Shown piece by piece: positions 8,451-16,756 of a DNA stretch of 63,405 nt (its first letter is position 1; the number at the start of each line of letters is the position of its first letter). The translations under genes were made by a program, and so were the position numbers. The DNA lies in NCBI GenBank assembly GCA_030602315.1, contig JAUVZY010000020.1:1-63405 (forward strand), given 5' to 3'. Source of the stretch: Pseudomonadaceae bacterium (lineage in GTDB: Bacteria; Pseudomonadota; Gammaproteobacteria; Pseudomonadales; Pseudomonadaceae). The notes beneath the pieces were generated by a model. That model ran no database searches, had not been told where the DNA came from, and saw only the letters and a program-made list of their open reading frames with translations.

Positions 8451-10706
8451 ATGACCACCCAGAGCACCCGCGAGCACCACTGGCACCTTGCAGACCTGCG
8501 CCAGAGCGCCGACCGCCTCGATCTTCCGCGCCTGTGGCTGGCGGTACGCACGCGCCGCCGACTGGTGCTGGGCGTGCTGCTGGCGGTACTGGGGCTGACC
8601 CTGCTGCTGCTCGCCAGCCTCACGCCGCGCTATACGGCCCAAGCGATGCTGATGATCGAGCGGCCGGCTCCGGTGATCCGTTTTCCCGATAGCGAAGGAC
8701 GGGTGGGCAGGATCGACAGCTATCTCGAAACCCAGCTCGATCTGCTGCGCAGCCGTCAGGTCGCCGAGCGGGTGGTGCGCGAGCTGCAGCTTTCCAGTCA
8801 TCCCGAGTTCGATCCGCGCCAGAACCGGCCACTGCTCGACATCGCCGCGATCGGCCGCCGCGCCGCCGGGCTGGTCGGATTGAAGCTGCGCGCACCGCTG
8901 CTCAGCGAGGCCGAAGTCCACGCCCTGGCCACCCGCCAGTTCATGAAGCAGCTGGATATCCGCCTGCAGGGCAAGGCCAAGCTGGTGCAGATCTCGGTCA
9001 CCATGGCCGACCGCTTGACCGCGGCCAAAGCCGCCAACGCCATCGCCGACAGCTATATCGAGAGCCAGTTGGCCGCCAAGGTGGACATGTCGCTGACCGC
9101 CGCCGGCTGGATGAACGAGCGCCTGCAGGAGCTGCGCGCCGCCGTCGAGGCCTCCGAGCAGCGCATGCAGACCTATCTCGAAGCCGAAGGGCTGGTCAAC
9201 GTCAATGGCGTGACCACCGTCAGTGCCAACGAGCTGTCGATGACCGGCGAGCGGATGATCGAAGCCAGTCGCGCCCGCGCCGAAGCCGAGAGCCAGTACC
9301 GCCAGGTCGAAGCCATGCGCGGCCAGAGCTGGGAACGCCTGGCCAGCCTGCCGGCGGTGGTGGATAACGAGCTGGTGCAGAAATTCAAGGCGGAGGTGGC
9401 CCGCACCAGTGCCCGCCTGGAAGACCTGTCGCGCCGCTATGGCGCCCGCCACCCGCTGCTCGAATCGGCCCGCTCCGACCTCTCCGCGGCGACCGAAGCG
9501 CTCAAGGGCCAGGTCGAACAGGTCGCCGCCGGCATCGAACGGACCTATCAGCTGGCCGTGGCCAACGAGCGTGCGCTGCGCGCCTCGTTCAACGAAAACA
9601 AGGCCGAGATCCAGGGCATCGGCCGCAAGGAGCACCGCGTGCGCGAACTGCAGCGCGACGTGGACAGCCACCGCGCGCTGCACGACACCTTCGTCACCCG
9701 GCTCAAGGAAACCTCCGCCACCTCCGATCTTTCCTCCAGCAACGCGCGCCTGGTGGACCTGGCGGTGCCGCCGCAGGAGCCCAGCGAGCCACGCCGCCTG
9801 CTCTATCTGGCCATCGCCAGCCTGCTGGGCCTGGCCCTCGGAGCCGGCGCGGCGATCGTCAAGGATGTGCAGCACGACAGCTTCTCCAGCCCCGATGACG
9901 TGGAGGCCAAGCTCGATCTGCCAGTGCTGGGCATCGTGCCGCTGCAACCCAAGGGTCAGGTCGCCAGCGTGGCCCAGGCATTCCGCCAGAACACCGACCG
10001 GCGCTTCAGCGAAGCGATCCGCACCATCCGCACCCACATCAACCTGACCGACATGAGCCGCACGCGCCAGGTGCTGTTGATCACCTCCAGCGAGCCGGGC
10101 GAGGGCAAGAGCTCGCTGGCGGCCAACCTGGCCTTCGCCATGGGCCAGCTGCAGCGTGTGCTGTTGATCGACGCCGATCTGCGCCGCGCCACCCTCGCCC
10201 GCAACTTCGGTTTCCCGCCCGGCACTCCGGGGCTGACCAACGTCCTGACCGGCGGCGCCACCCTGGAAAGCGCGATTCGCCGGGTGGACGGCGTAGACCT
10301 GCTGGGCGCCGGCACCGTGCCGCCGAACCCCCAGGAACTGCTCGCCTCGCCGCGTTTTGCCGAGCTGCTCAAAAGCCTGCGCGGCCGCTACGACCGCATT
10401 CTGATCGACAGCCCGCCGACCCAGGCGGTCAGCGACGCGGCGGTGCTGACCGGCATCACCGACGGCGTGATCTATGTGGTGCGCGCCGACCATACCGTCG
10501 CGCCGCTGGCGCGCGATGGCATTGGCCAGCTGCTGCAGGCTGGCGCGCGGGTGCTGGGCGTGGTGCTCAACCGCTTCGATGTCCAGCGGGCGCGCAAGTA
10601 CCGCCAGCACAGCGGCTATTACGACTACTACGGCTACAGCGAAGGCGAAGCCACCGGCGAAAAGCGCACCACACGCGGCAAGTCGGTACCCAGCGCCACT
10701 TCCTGA
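8451..10706 (+). CDS. Polysaccharide co-polymerase / tyrosine autokinase (Wzc/GumC-like)
   Basis: The 751-residue protein joins a Wzz-type chain-length domain to a BY-kinase. TM1 (about 42-66) and TM2 (about 447-468) flank a periplasmic coiled-coil region. The cytoplasmic kinase has Walker A (EPGEGKSS, about 546-553), Walker A' (LLIDADLRR, about 570) and Walker B (ILIDSPPT, about 649). The C-terminus carries a cluster of six tyrosines (KYRQHSGYYDYYGYS), the autophosphorylation tail. Such proteins control polymerisation and export of capsule or exopolysaccharide across the inner membrane. It starts at an ATG with AAGGAT upstream and heads a short polysaccharide locus, but no outer-membrane Wza partner is present in the window. 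Confidence 0.92.
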   Translation: MTTQSTREHHWHLADLRQSADRLDLPRLWLAVRTRRRLVLGVLLAVLGLTLLLLASLTPRYTAQAMLMIERPAPVIRFPDSEGRVGRIDSYLETQLDLLRSRQVAERVVRELQLSSHPEFDPRQNRPLLDIAAIGRRAAGLVGLKLRAPLLSEAEVHALATRQFMKQLDIRLQGKAKLVQISVTMADRLTAAKAANAIADSYIESQLAAKVDMSLTAAGWMNERLQELRAAVEASEQRMQTYLEAEGLVNVNGVTTVSANELSMTGERMIEASRARAEAESQYRQVEAMRGQSWERLASLPAVVDNELVQKFKAEVARTSARLEDLSRRYGARHPLLESARSDLSAATEALKGQVEQVAAGIERTYQLAVANERALRASFNENKAEIQGIGRKEHRVRELQRDVDSHRALHDTFVTRLKETSATSDLSSSNARLVDLAVPPQEPSEPRRLLYLAIASLLGLALGAGAAIVKDVQHDSFSSPDDVEAKLDLPVLGIVPLQPKGQVASVAQAFRQNTDRRFSEAIRTIRTHINLTDMSRTRQVLLITSSEPGEGKSSLAANLAFAMGQLQRVLLIDADLRRATLARNFGFPPGTPGLTNVLTGGATLESAIRRVDGVDLLGAGTVPPNPQELLASPRFAELLKSLRGRYDRILIDSPPTQAVSDAAVLTGITDGVIYVVRADHTVAPLARDGIGQLLQAGARVLGVVLNRFDVQRARKYRQHSGYYDYYGYSEGEATGEKRTTRGKSVPSATS

Positions 10707-10794
10707 GCCGGCGCGGGAACCGCCGCGCCTTTTCGCCGTCCCTTGCACGGTGCCCTGCCGCGATCGCCGGCAGCCCAACCGCGAGACCACCGTT

Positions 10795-12069
10795 GTGCTG
10801 AAGAAGATCCTCGCCTACCGGACGCTCCTGTTCCTGCTGATCCTGCTCAACTCGGGAGCGTTCTTCCTGACCGACGACAAGAAGGCCGGGATCCCTTATC
10901 TGCGCGAGCTGTTCACCCTGGGCATCATCGCGGTAACCGTGCTGCTGTTCTTCACCTGGCGCTGGGTCTACCAGTCGCGCACCAGCTTGTGGATCGTGGT
11001 CATGGGCCTGACCTTGCCGCTGCTGTCGGCACTGTTCGCCAAGCTCAACTTCGGCCAGCCGATCCCCTATGGTCTTCTGGAGGAGCGGCGCTTCTTCCTC
11101 TACCTGGTGTTCTTCCCCACGCTCTACCTGCTGATCCGGGCAGCGCCGACCCAGGAACAGCTGACCCGCTACTTCATGTACTCGGGGGTGATCTGCGCGC
11201 TGTACGGGTTTGCCTATCACTTCAACGTGATCCCCGATAACGCCGACTTCGATTTCCACCGCGACCCGGTGGACTGGGGCGACAACCCGCTGCGCCCCGG
11301 GCGCTACCGCATCGGCGCCGGCTATGTCGGCCTGTGCGCGTTCATCCTGATGTACAGCATGCGCGACCGGGTGACGGTGGCGCGGTTGAGCCTTTTGCTG
11401 TTTTTCACCGCCTACCTGTGGATGGTGCTGCAGACCCGCTCGACCATGCTGATCTGGGCACTGGCCGGGCTATGGATCTTCCGCAACCGCTTCGACTCGC
11501 TGTTCAAGCTCGCCCTGCTCGGCAGCGTGATGCTGGCCGCTTCGTACGTCGCCTTCCCCGAGTTCTATCACCTGCAGTACGCCAAGTTCCTCGCCCTGTT
11601 CGACGAGGCAGTGCGCAGCGAGGGCGTGCGCGACAACACCATCGCCACCATCCTGCGGGCGATCCGCGAGAACGACTACTTCGGCATGGGCGCGCTGTCG
11701 CTGCAGTGGAACGGCGGCTTCGCCACCGTCTACGACCGCCACTTCTACCTGGCGGACGTCGGCCTGTTCGGCCTGTATTACCGCTTCGGCTTTCTCACCC
11801 TGCCGATTGCCGTGCTGTTCTACAGCATGCTGTTCTGGCTGCTGATCCGCTGCCGGGAGAAGAGCTACCTGCTGGCGGCGCTGCAGCTCAAGCTGGTGTT
11901 CATGGCGTTCAACTTCGTGCTTTCCAACGGCATCTTCTTCGGCGGCGACGACATCGGCATGGCGGCGGCGCTGTTTCTGTACTACGCACGGGTCGGCGCC
12001 AGGGCGCCGGCCGAACCGGCCCAGGCCGCGCCGGTCGGCTATGGCGCGCTACGCCAACAGCCGGGCTAG
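10795..12069 (+). CDS. O-antigen ligase/polymerase-like membrane protein (Wzy-type)
   Basis: This 424-residue, highly hydrophobic protein has about 10-11 membrane helices and a large periplasmic-type loop around residues 270-330 (including LRAIRENDYFGMGALSLQ and YDRHFYLADVGLFGLYYRFG). The block resembling HNxxLxxLxxxGxxG is the usual signature of Wzy/WaaL proteins. It probably polymerises or ligates undecaprenyl-linked sugar repeats. No good ATG exists; GTG at 10795, directly before KKILAYRTLLFLLILL, is the best start, and another GTG at 10750 would add 15 residues. It lies 88 bp after the autokinase, so it is probably cotranscribed with it. Confidence 0.75.
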   Translation: MLKKILAYRTLLFLLILLNSGAFFLTDDKKAGIPYLRELFTLGIIAVTVLLFFTWRWVYQSRTSLWIVVMGLTLPLLSALFAKLNFGQPIPYGLLEERRFFLYLVFFPTLYLLIRAAPTQEQLTRYFMYSGVICALYGFAYHFNVIPDNADFDFHRDPVDWGDNPLRPGRYRIGAGYVGLCAFILMYSMRDRVTVARLSLLLFFTAYLWMVLQTRSTMLIWALAGLWIFRNRFDSLFKLALLGSVMLAASYVAFPEFYHLQYAKFLALFDEAVRSEGVRDNTIATILRAIRENDYFGMGALSLQWNGGFATVYDRHFYLADVGLFGLYYRFGFLTLPIAVLFYSMLFWLLIRCREKSYLLAALQLKLVFMAFNFVLSNGIFFGGDDIGMAAALFLYYARVGARAPAEPAQAAPVGYGALRQQPG

Positions 12070-12108
12070 CGTCCGCCGTGAAACGGCCGGCGGACGCCGC
12101 CGGCACGC

Positions 12109-13194
12109 TCAGGACGCCGGACGCGGCGCCGCCCCGGTCTCGGCGGCCTGCGGGGCACGTGGGCCGATCTCGCTGCACTGGCCAGCGCCGACGTATTTGC
12201 GCAGCACCTGCCATTGGGGCCGGTCCTGGCCGTCGCGCGGTTCCACCGCCAGCCGGTAGCCGCCCCAGGAGCGACCGGCGGCCCAGTAGGTCATGGGGAT
12301 GCAGTGCGCCTGCAGGTAGGCGAGCAGATTGTCCATCGCCTCCAGCCAGCGCGGATCGTCGTCCGGCACGCCGAACTCGCCGATGTGGCCGCGCTTGTTG
12401 TGCCGGACCAGCCAGTCGACGAACGGCTGGACCCGTTTGACCCCGATCATCGGATCGAAATCGCTGGCCGGTGGGTCGGCATAGTGCCCACTGGCGTCCG
12501 GATCGATGTAGGTATGCGCCGAAAAGATCAGGTTGTCGGCCGGATCGCGCAGGCCGAGCAGCACATCGTTGTAACGGGGCCAGCGCTCGCTGCTCGACCA
12601 GGAATAGCCCTCGATCAACAGCGGGCGCCGAAAGTCGTGACGGCGGATCGCATCGATACCGGCCTGGGCGGTGGCCGGCCAGTAGCGATCTGCGCCGCTG
12701 TGCGGTTCGTTCATCAGGTCGTAGCCCCAAAGCGCCCGCTCGCCGTGCCAGCGCGCCGCGACCCGCCCCATCAGGTCGGCATAGGCGGCGATCGGCACCG
12801 CCGGAGTTCCGATCAGCTGGCCGCGGTAGCGGGCGTAGTTGTGGATATCGAGGATCACCTGCATGTCGTGCCGGGCCGCGTCCTCGAGGGTGCGGTCGAT
12901 CAGCGCGGCGTACTCGGCGTCCAGCTCGCCGAACAGCACCGGCTGCAGGCGCTCCCACTTCAAAGGGAAACGCACCATCCGCACGCCTCGCTCTTGCCAT
13001 TGTCTGAAGTATCCAGACTCAGGAAAGAAATAGTGATGGTTGTGCTTGCCCGGCAGCTCCTTGGCGGTGAACTCGGCGCCGGCCACGTTCAGGCCGATCA
13101 GATCCACCGGGCTCGCCCAGACCAGCGCAGGCCCCGCCGCGACGGCCAGTCCCAGGGTGAAGCCGGCCATACGGCCGGCGAACAATTGCTTCAT
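12109..13194 (-). CDS. Secreted glycoside hydrolase family 5 (endoglucanase-like)
   Basis: The 361-residue protein has a cleavable signal peptide (about 28 residues, ending LVWAS) and a TIM-barrel GH5 domain. The acid/base glutamate is in YDLMNEPH (about E162) and the nucleophile in IGEFG (about E273); other landmarks are RFPLKWERLQP and FSAHTYIDPD. GH5 enzymes cleave beta-1,4-glucans or mannans. The start MKQLFAG is chosen because it begins the signal peptide; a frame extending to 13266 would spoil it. It is encoded opposite to, and inside, the polysaccharide locus, so it may trim or release the polymer made there, as cellulases in cellulose operons do. The substrate is not known. Confidence 0.88.
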   Translation of the reverse strand: MKQLFAGRMAGFTLGLAVAAGPALVWASPVDLIGLNVAGAEFTAKELPGKHNHHYFFPESGYFRQWQERGVRMVRFPLKWERLQPVLFGELDAEYAALIDRTLEDAARHDMQVILDIHNYARYRGQLIGTPAVPIAAYADLMGRVAARWHGERALWGYDLMNEPHSGADRYWPATAQAGIDAIRRHDFRRPLLIEGYSWSSSERWPRYNDVLLGLRDPADNLIFSAHTYIDPDASGHYADPPASDFDPMIGVKRVQPFVDWLVRHNKRGHIGEFGVPDDDPRWLEAMDNLLAYLQAHCIPMTYWAAGRSWGGYRLAVEPRDGQDRPQWQVLRKYVGAGQCSEIGPRAPQAAETGAAPRPAS

Positions 13195-13328
13195 CGGTGT
13201 TACCTCGAGCAGTTGGACGATAGCTTCCTCGACCGCATTGCAGCGCGGTTCGTTCAACGCCCCCATTGCCCACCGGGCTCAACGGCCCGGCCCAACCCGC
13301 TTATCAGTTAATGCGCCCAGGAGAGCCC

Positions 13329-14189
13329 ATGAACGGATCAGTTGTCGCAGGCATCGACCCCCTTATCCACAAACTGCGCCTGCTGGAGGCGCAAGAAGTC
13401 GAGGCGCTCATCGAGGAGCTCTCGAGCATCGAGAAACCGGCCATCGTTGGTTTTCTCAACCAGCACGGCTACAACCTGGCGCAGCACCAGAGCCGGGTAT
13501 TCAACAGTTTCATGCGCATGGACTACCTGTTGCGCGATGGCATCGGCATCAAGCTGGCCTGCCGCTTCAATGGCCTGCCGCCGCGCGCCAATCTCAACGG
13601 CTCGGACTTCATCCCGCGCCTGCTCACGCACTTCAGTCAGGGTCGCAACGAGTCCTGCCAGTTCTTCGCCATGGGTACCCACGAGCCCTGGCTGAGCCGG
13701 GGCGCCCGCCAGCTGTTTGGCGGCCGCACCGTGCATACCATCGATGGCTATCGCTCGGCCGAGGAATACGTCGACTTCGTGCAGGCGCGCCAGACCCCCG
13801 GCCAGCTCGCCGTGGTGCTGCTGGCGATGGGCATGCCCAAGCAGGAGGAGGTGGCGCTGCAGCTGCAGCAGCGCCTGGAAGCGCCGGCGCTGATGATCTG
13901 CGGCGGCGCCATTCTGGACTTTGCCGCGCAGCGTTTTCCGCGGGCACCCCTGGCGTTTCGCCGGCTGGGGCTGGAGTGGCTGTTCCGCCTGATGATGGAG
14001 CCGCGCCGGCTGTTCCATCGTTATGTCGTCGGCATCCCGCTGTTCTTCGCACATGTCTGGCGCAACGGACGCAGCGCGCGACGCGAGGCCGGCCAAGGCT
14101 CCAACAGCGCCACCCTCGGCGGCGGCGACAGTGCCCGTCAGCCCCGCGAGCAGGAGGACAAGACGCTGGAGAATCCGCTGGCCCCGTGA
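13329..14189 (+). CDS. WecG/TagA/CpsF family glycosyltransferase (GT26)
   Basis: This 286-residue protein matches the GT26 family. Family members transfer N-acetylmannosamine or its uronic acid onto undecaprenyl-linked acceptors. Visible landmarks are the catalytic-region aspartate in YLLRDGIGIKLACRF, then LNGSDFIPRLL, VLLAMGMPKQE, CGGAILDFAAQRFPRAP and RLGLEWLFRLMMEPRRLFHRY. The C-terminal basic/aromatic stretch fits peripheral membrane attachment, and the last 35 residues are disordered. AGGAGA at 13318-13323 fixes the ATG. It lies downstream of the GH5 gene on the opposite strand and probably contributes a committed sugar to the polymer built by the neighbouring kinase and polymerase. Confidence 0.9.
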   Translation: MNGSVVAGIDPLIHKLRLLEAQEVEALIEELSSIEKPAIVGFLNQHGYNLAQHQSRVFNSFMRMDYLLRDGIGIKLACRFNGLPPRANLNGSDFIPRLLTHFSQGRNESCQFFAMGTHEPWLSRGARQLFGGRTVHTIDGYRSAEEYVDFVQARQTPGQLAVVLLAMGMPKQEEVALQLQQRLEAPALMICGGAILDFAAQRFPRAPLAFRRLGLEWLFRLMMEPRRLFHRYVVGIPLFFAHVWRNGRSARREAGQGSNSATLGGGDSARQPREQEDKTLENPLAP

Positions 14190-14197
14190 CGACCAAA

Positions 14198-14216
14198 GGC
14201 CGGCGCAGAGCCGGCC
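14198..14216. terminator. Hairpin between convergent genes
   Basis: GGCCGGC (14198-14204) pairs with GCCGGCC (14210-14216) around five bases. It lies between the stops of the glycosyltransferase and the convergent membrane-protein gene. Only a three-base T-run follows on the reverse strand, so termination strength is uncertain. Confidence 0.45.
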
Positions 14217-14238
14217 CGGACAGCGACGTTAAGGCTAC

Positions 14239-15003
14239 TCAGCCTTTGGCGATGAAGGTCTTGCCGGCCGCGTCGAGCGGCTTGCCGCCGGCACCGCGCA
14301 CGAACAGCGGCCGCTCACGCGGCCCGGCCGGCTGCAAGGGCATCGGCGCCCGCGCCGCCTCCTGGCGCCGCGGCAAGGGGGCGATCGCCAGCAGCGAGGT
14401 ACGGGCGAAGTAGCACAGCCAGGCGAGAATGCCGACCAGCTTCAGGCCATCTTCCAGAAGAAACGGCTCGATCAGCACGACATCGGCCAGATCGGTCAGC
14501 ACCGACAACCCCAGAAAACCAAACGCCATCAGCAACAACAAGTATTCCGAGCGCAGCAAAAGGCGCAGGAACAGCCCGAGAAACACCGCCACCAGCACCC
14601 CGTAAACCCCGAACACCACCAGTTCCGGCACGCCGAAGTACGGGAAGAACACCTCGTGCAGCAAAAACAGGTCGTCCATGCCCAACATCAGGGACAACCC
14701 CGCGGCATAGAGGAAGAAGTTGCGCCCCTGGCGATCCTGTCCCTGGCGCGCCAGCGCCAGACCTGCCATCAGGCAGCAGGTGGCGGTCGCTGACCAGAGG
14801 AAGATGCCGAACTGCGAAACGAAGCCGATGTAGAGCGGCACCTCGGCCACCGAGGTCGGGTCGCGGGTGAGATCGCCCATGGCGACCCCTTCCTTGAACT
14901 GCACGAAGAACGCCGCTGCCAGGACCAGGCCGGCGACCACCAGCACCAGCACCGCCCATTTCCAGCACGCCCTGATCTGACGGGTGAGACGAAGCGCTTC
15001 CAT
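14239..15003 (-). CDS. Uncharacterised six-helix membrane protein
   Basis: I do not recognise this 254-residue protein. It has a basic N-terminus and six predicted membrane helices. The third carries a striking polar cluster, LMLGMDDLFLLHEVFFPYFG, that places two Asp, a His and a Glu in or at the edge of the membrane, which suggests metal binding or catalysis. The C-terminal 45 residues are Pro/Arg/Ala-rich and probably cytoplasmic. AGGAGA directly before the ATG at 15003 fixes the start; a longer frame upstream lacks such support. It is convergent with the WecG/TagA gene, so it could belong to the polysaccharide locus, but nothing in the sequence proves a function. Confidence 0.8.
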   Translation of the reverse strand: MEALRLTRQIRACWKWAVLVLVVAGLVLAAAFFVQFKEGVAMGDLTRDPTSVAEVPLYIGFVSQFGIFLWSATATCCLMAGLALARQGQDRQGRNFFLYAAGLSLMLGMDDLFLLHEVFFPYFGVPELVVFGVYGVLVAVFLGLFLRLLLRSEYLLLLMAFGFLGLSVLTDLADVVLIEPFLLEDGLKLVGILAWLCYFARTSLLAIAPLPRRQEAARAPMPLQPAGPRERPLFVRGAGGKPLDAAGKTFIAKG

Positions 15004-15241
15004 TTCTTCTCCTCTTGCTTGCCAAGGCCACTGGCCGCTGTCGTCGACCAAGCCCGCTGGCAGGGAGCACCGCGCAGGCAGCTGCAACGGAGGAAGGCAG
15101 AGACGTCGGTCAGGCTGGCCGTTTCGGGAAGGCCGGTTTACGGCTGGCCGTTAACCTGTGTGACCGCACGCTGGCGGCAAACGCTCAGGCGCCAGGCAAA
15201 CTTTTGTTGCATTAGCATGAAGCGCCGGTGAATAGCGGATG

Positions 15242-15272
15242 AAAAAAGGCGTACCGCCCGGCGGTACGCCTT
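15242..15272 (-). terminator. Rho-independent terminator of kauB-gabD
   Basis: A 12-bp perfect stem (15246-15257 with 15261-15272) has a three-base loop, and on the reverse strand it is followed by a run of T (15242-15247). It lies 32 bp beyond the gabD stop. Confidence 0.9.
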
Positions 15273-15303
15273 CTGTTCAGCAGCGGCCGCCGGCGGTGCC
15301 GCG

Positions 15304-16746
15304 CTACACCGACAGGCAGAGGTACTTGATCTCCAGGTAGTCCTCGATGCCGTATTTGGAGCCCTCGCGGCCGAGGCCCGAGGCCTTCACCCCGCCGAAG
15401 GGCGCCACCTCGGTGGAGATCAGCCCGGTATTGATGCCGACGATGCCGTATTCCAGCGCCTCGGCCACGCGGAACACCCGCGACAGGTCGCGGGCGTAGA
15501 AGTAGGCGGCCAGGCCGAACTCGGTGTCGTTGGCACAGGCGATCACTTCGGCCTCGCCTTCGAAGCGAAACAGCGGGGCCAGCGGGCCGAAGGTCTCTTC
15601 CTTCGACACCTTGGCCCCGGCCGGCACGTCAGCCAGGATGGTCGGCTCGAAGAAGTTGCCGCCCAGTGCCTTGCCGCCGGCCACCACCCGGGCGCCCTTG
15701 GCCAGCGCATCGTCGATGTGCTCCTGCACCTTGGCCACCGCCCTGTCGTCGATCAAGGGGCCGGTGGTCACGCCCTCCTCCAGCCCGTTGCCGACCTTGA
15801 GCTTGGCCACCGCGGCGGCGAGCTTCTCGGCGAAGGCGTCGTAGACCCCGGCCTGCACATACAGGCGGTTGGCGCACACGCAGGTCTGCCCGGCATTGCG
15901 GTATTTCGAGGCCAGCGCGCCCTGCACGGCGGCGTCCAGGTCGGCGTCGTCGAAGACGATGAACGGCGCGTTGCCGCCCAGCTCCAGCGAAACCTTCTTG
16001 ATGTCCTGGGCGCATTCGGCCATCAGCTGGCGGCCGATTTCGGTGGAGCCGGTGAAGGACAGCTTGCGTACCACCGGATTGCTGGTCAGCTCGCCGCCGA
16101 TCTCCGACGCCGAGCCGGTGACCACGTTGAACACGCCCGCCGGGATGCCCGCACGGGCGGCGAGTTCAGCCAGCGCCAGTGCCGAGAACGGCGTCTGCGA
16201 GGCGGGCTTCAGGACCATGGTGCAGCCGGCGGCCAGGGCCGGGCCGGCCTTGCGGGTGATCATCGCCGCCGGGAAATTCCACGGGGTGATCGCCGCGCAG
16301 ACGCCGATCGGCTGCTTGAGCACCAGGATGCGCTTGTCGCCCTGATGGCCGGGGATGGTGTCGCCATAGACGCGCTTGGCTTCCTCGGCGAACCATTCGA
16401 GAAAGGATGCCGCATAGCCGATCTCGCCCCTGGCCTCGGCCAGCGGCTTGCCCTGTTCCAGGGTCATCAGCTTGGCCAGATCGTCCTGGTGCTGAATCAG
16501 CAGTTCGTACCAGCGGCGCAGCCTGGCCGAACGTTCTCTGGCGGTGAGCGCACGCCAGGCCGGCAGTGCGCGTTCGGCGGCGGCGATGGCGCGGCGGGTT
16601 TCGCCGGCGCCCATCCTGGGCACGCTGCCCAGGGTCTGGTTATCGGCCGGGTTGAGCACGGCCAGGGTGGCGCCGCTGTCGGCGTCGACCCAGGCCCCGT
16701 CGATGTAGGCCTGCTGGCGAAACAGCGCGCTGTCGTTCAGTTGCAT
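15304..16746 (-). CDS. gabD: NADP-dependent succinate-semialdehyde dehydrogenase
   Basis: This 480-residue enzyme oxidises succinate semialdehyde to succinate, the last step of GABA catabolism. It is almost colinear with E. coli GabD: MQLNDSALFRQQAYIDG at the start, ITPWNFPAAMITRKAGPA, the glutamate in SLELGGNAPF, the catalytic cysteine in NAGQTCVCANR, and SKEETFGPLAPLFRF. An AAGGAG sequence precedes the ATG, which is only 10 bp after the stop of the upstream aldehyde dehydrogenase gene, so the two form an operon. A clear terminator follows. No GABA aminotransferase gene lies in the window. Confidence 0.95.
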   Translation of the reverse strand: MQLNDSALFRQQAYIDGAWVDADSGATLAVLNPADNQTLGSVPRMGAGETRRAIAAAERALPAWRALTARERSARLRRWYELLIQHQDDLAKLMTLEQGKPLAEARGEIGYAASFLEWFAEEAKRVYGDTIPGHQGDKRILVLKQPIGVCAAITPWNFPAAMITRKAGPALAAGCTMVLKPASQTPFSALALAELAARAGIPAGVFNVVTGSASEIGGELTSNPVVRKLSFTGSTEIGRQLMAECAQDIKKVSLELGGNAPFIVFDDADLDAAVQGALASKYRNAGQTCVCANRLYVQAGVYDAFAEKLAAAVAKLKVGNGLEEGVTTGPLIDDRAVAKVQEHIDDALAKGARVVAGGKALGGNFFEPTILADVPAGAKVSKEETFGPLAPLFRFEGEAEVIACANDTEFGLAAYFYARDLSRVFRVAEALEYGIVGINTGLISTEVAPFGGVKASGLGREGSKYGIEDYLEIKYLCLSV

Positions 16747-16756
16747 GGCCGGCTCC

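Noticed and set aside
8268..10790. An 840-codon open frame opposite the polysaccharide autokinase
   Set aside because: The forward strand encodes all Walker motifs and the tyrosine tail of a BY-kinase. The reverse translation is low-complexity and matches nothing recognisable.
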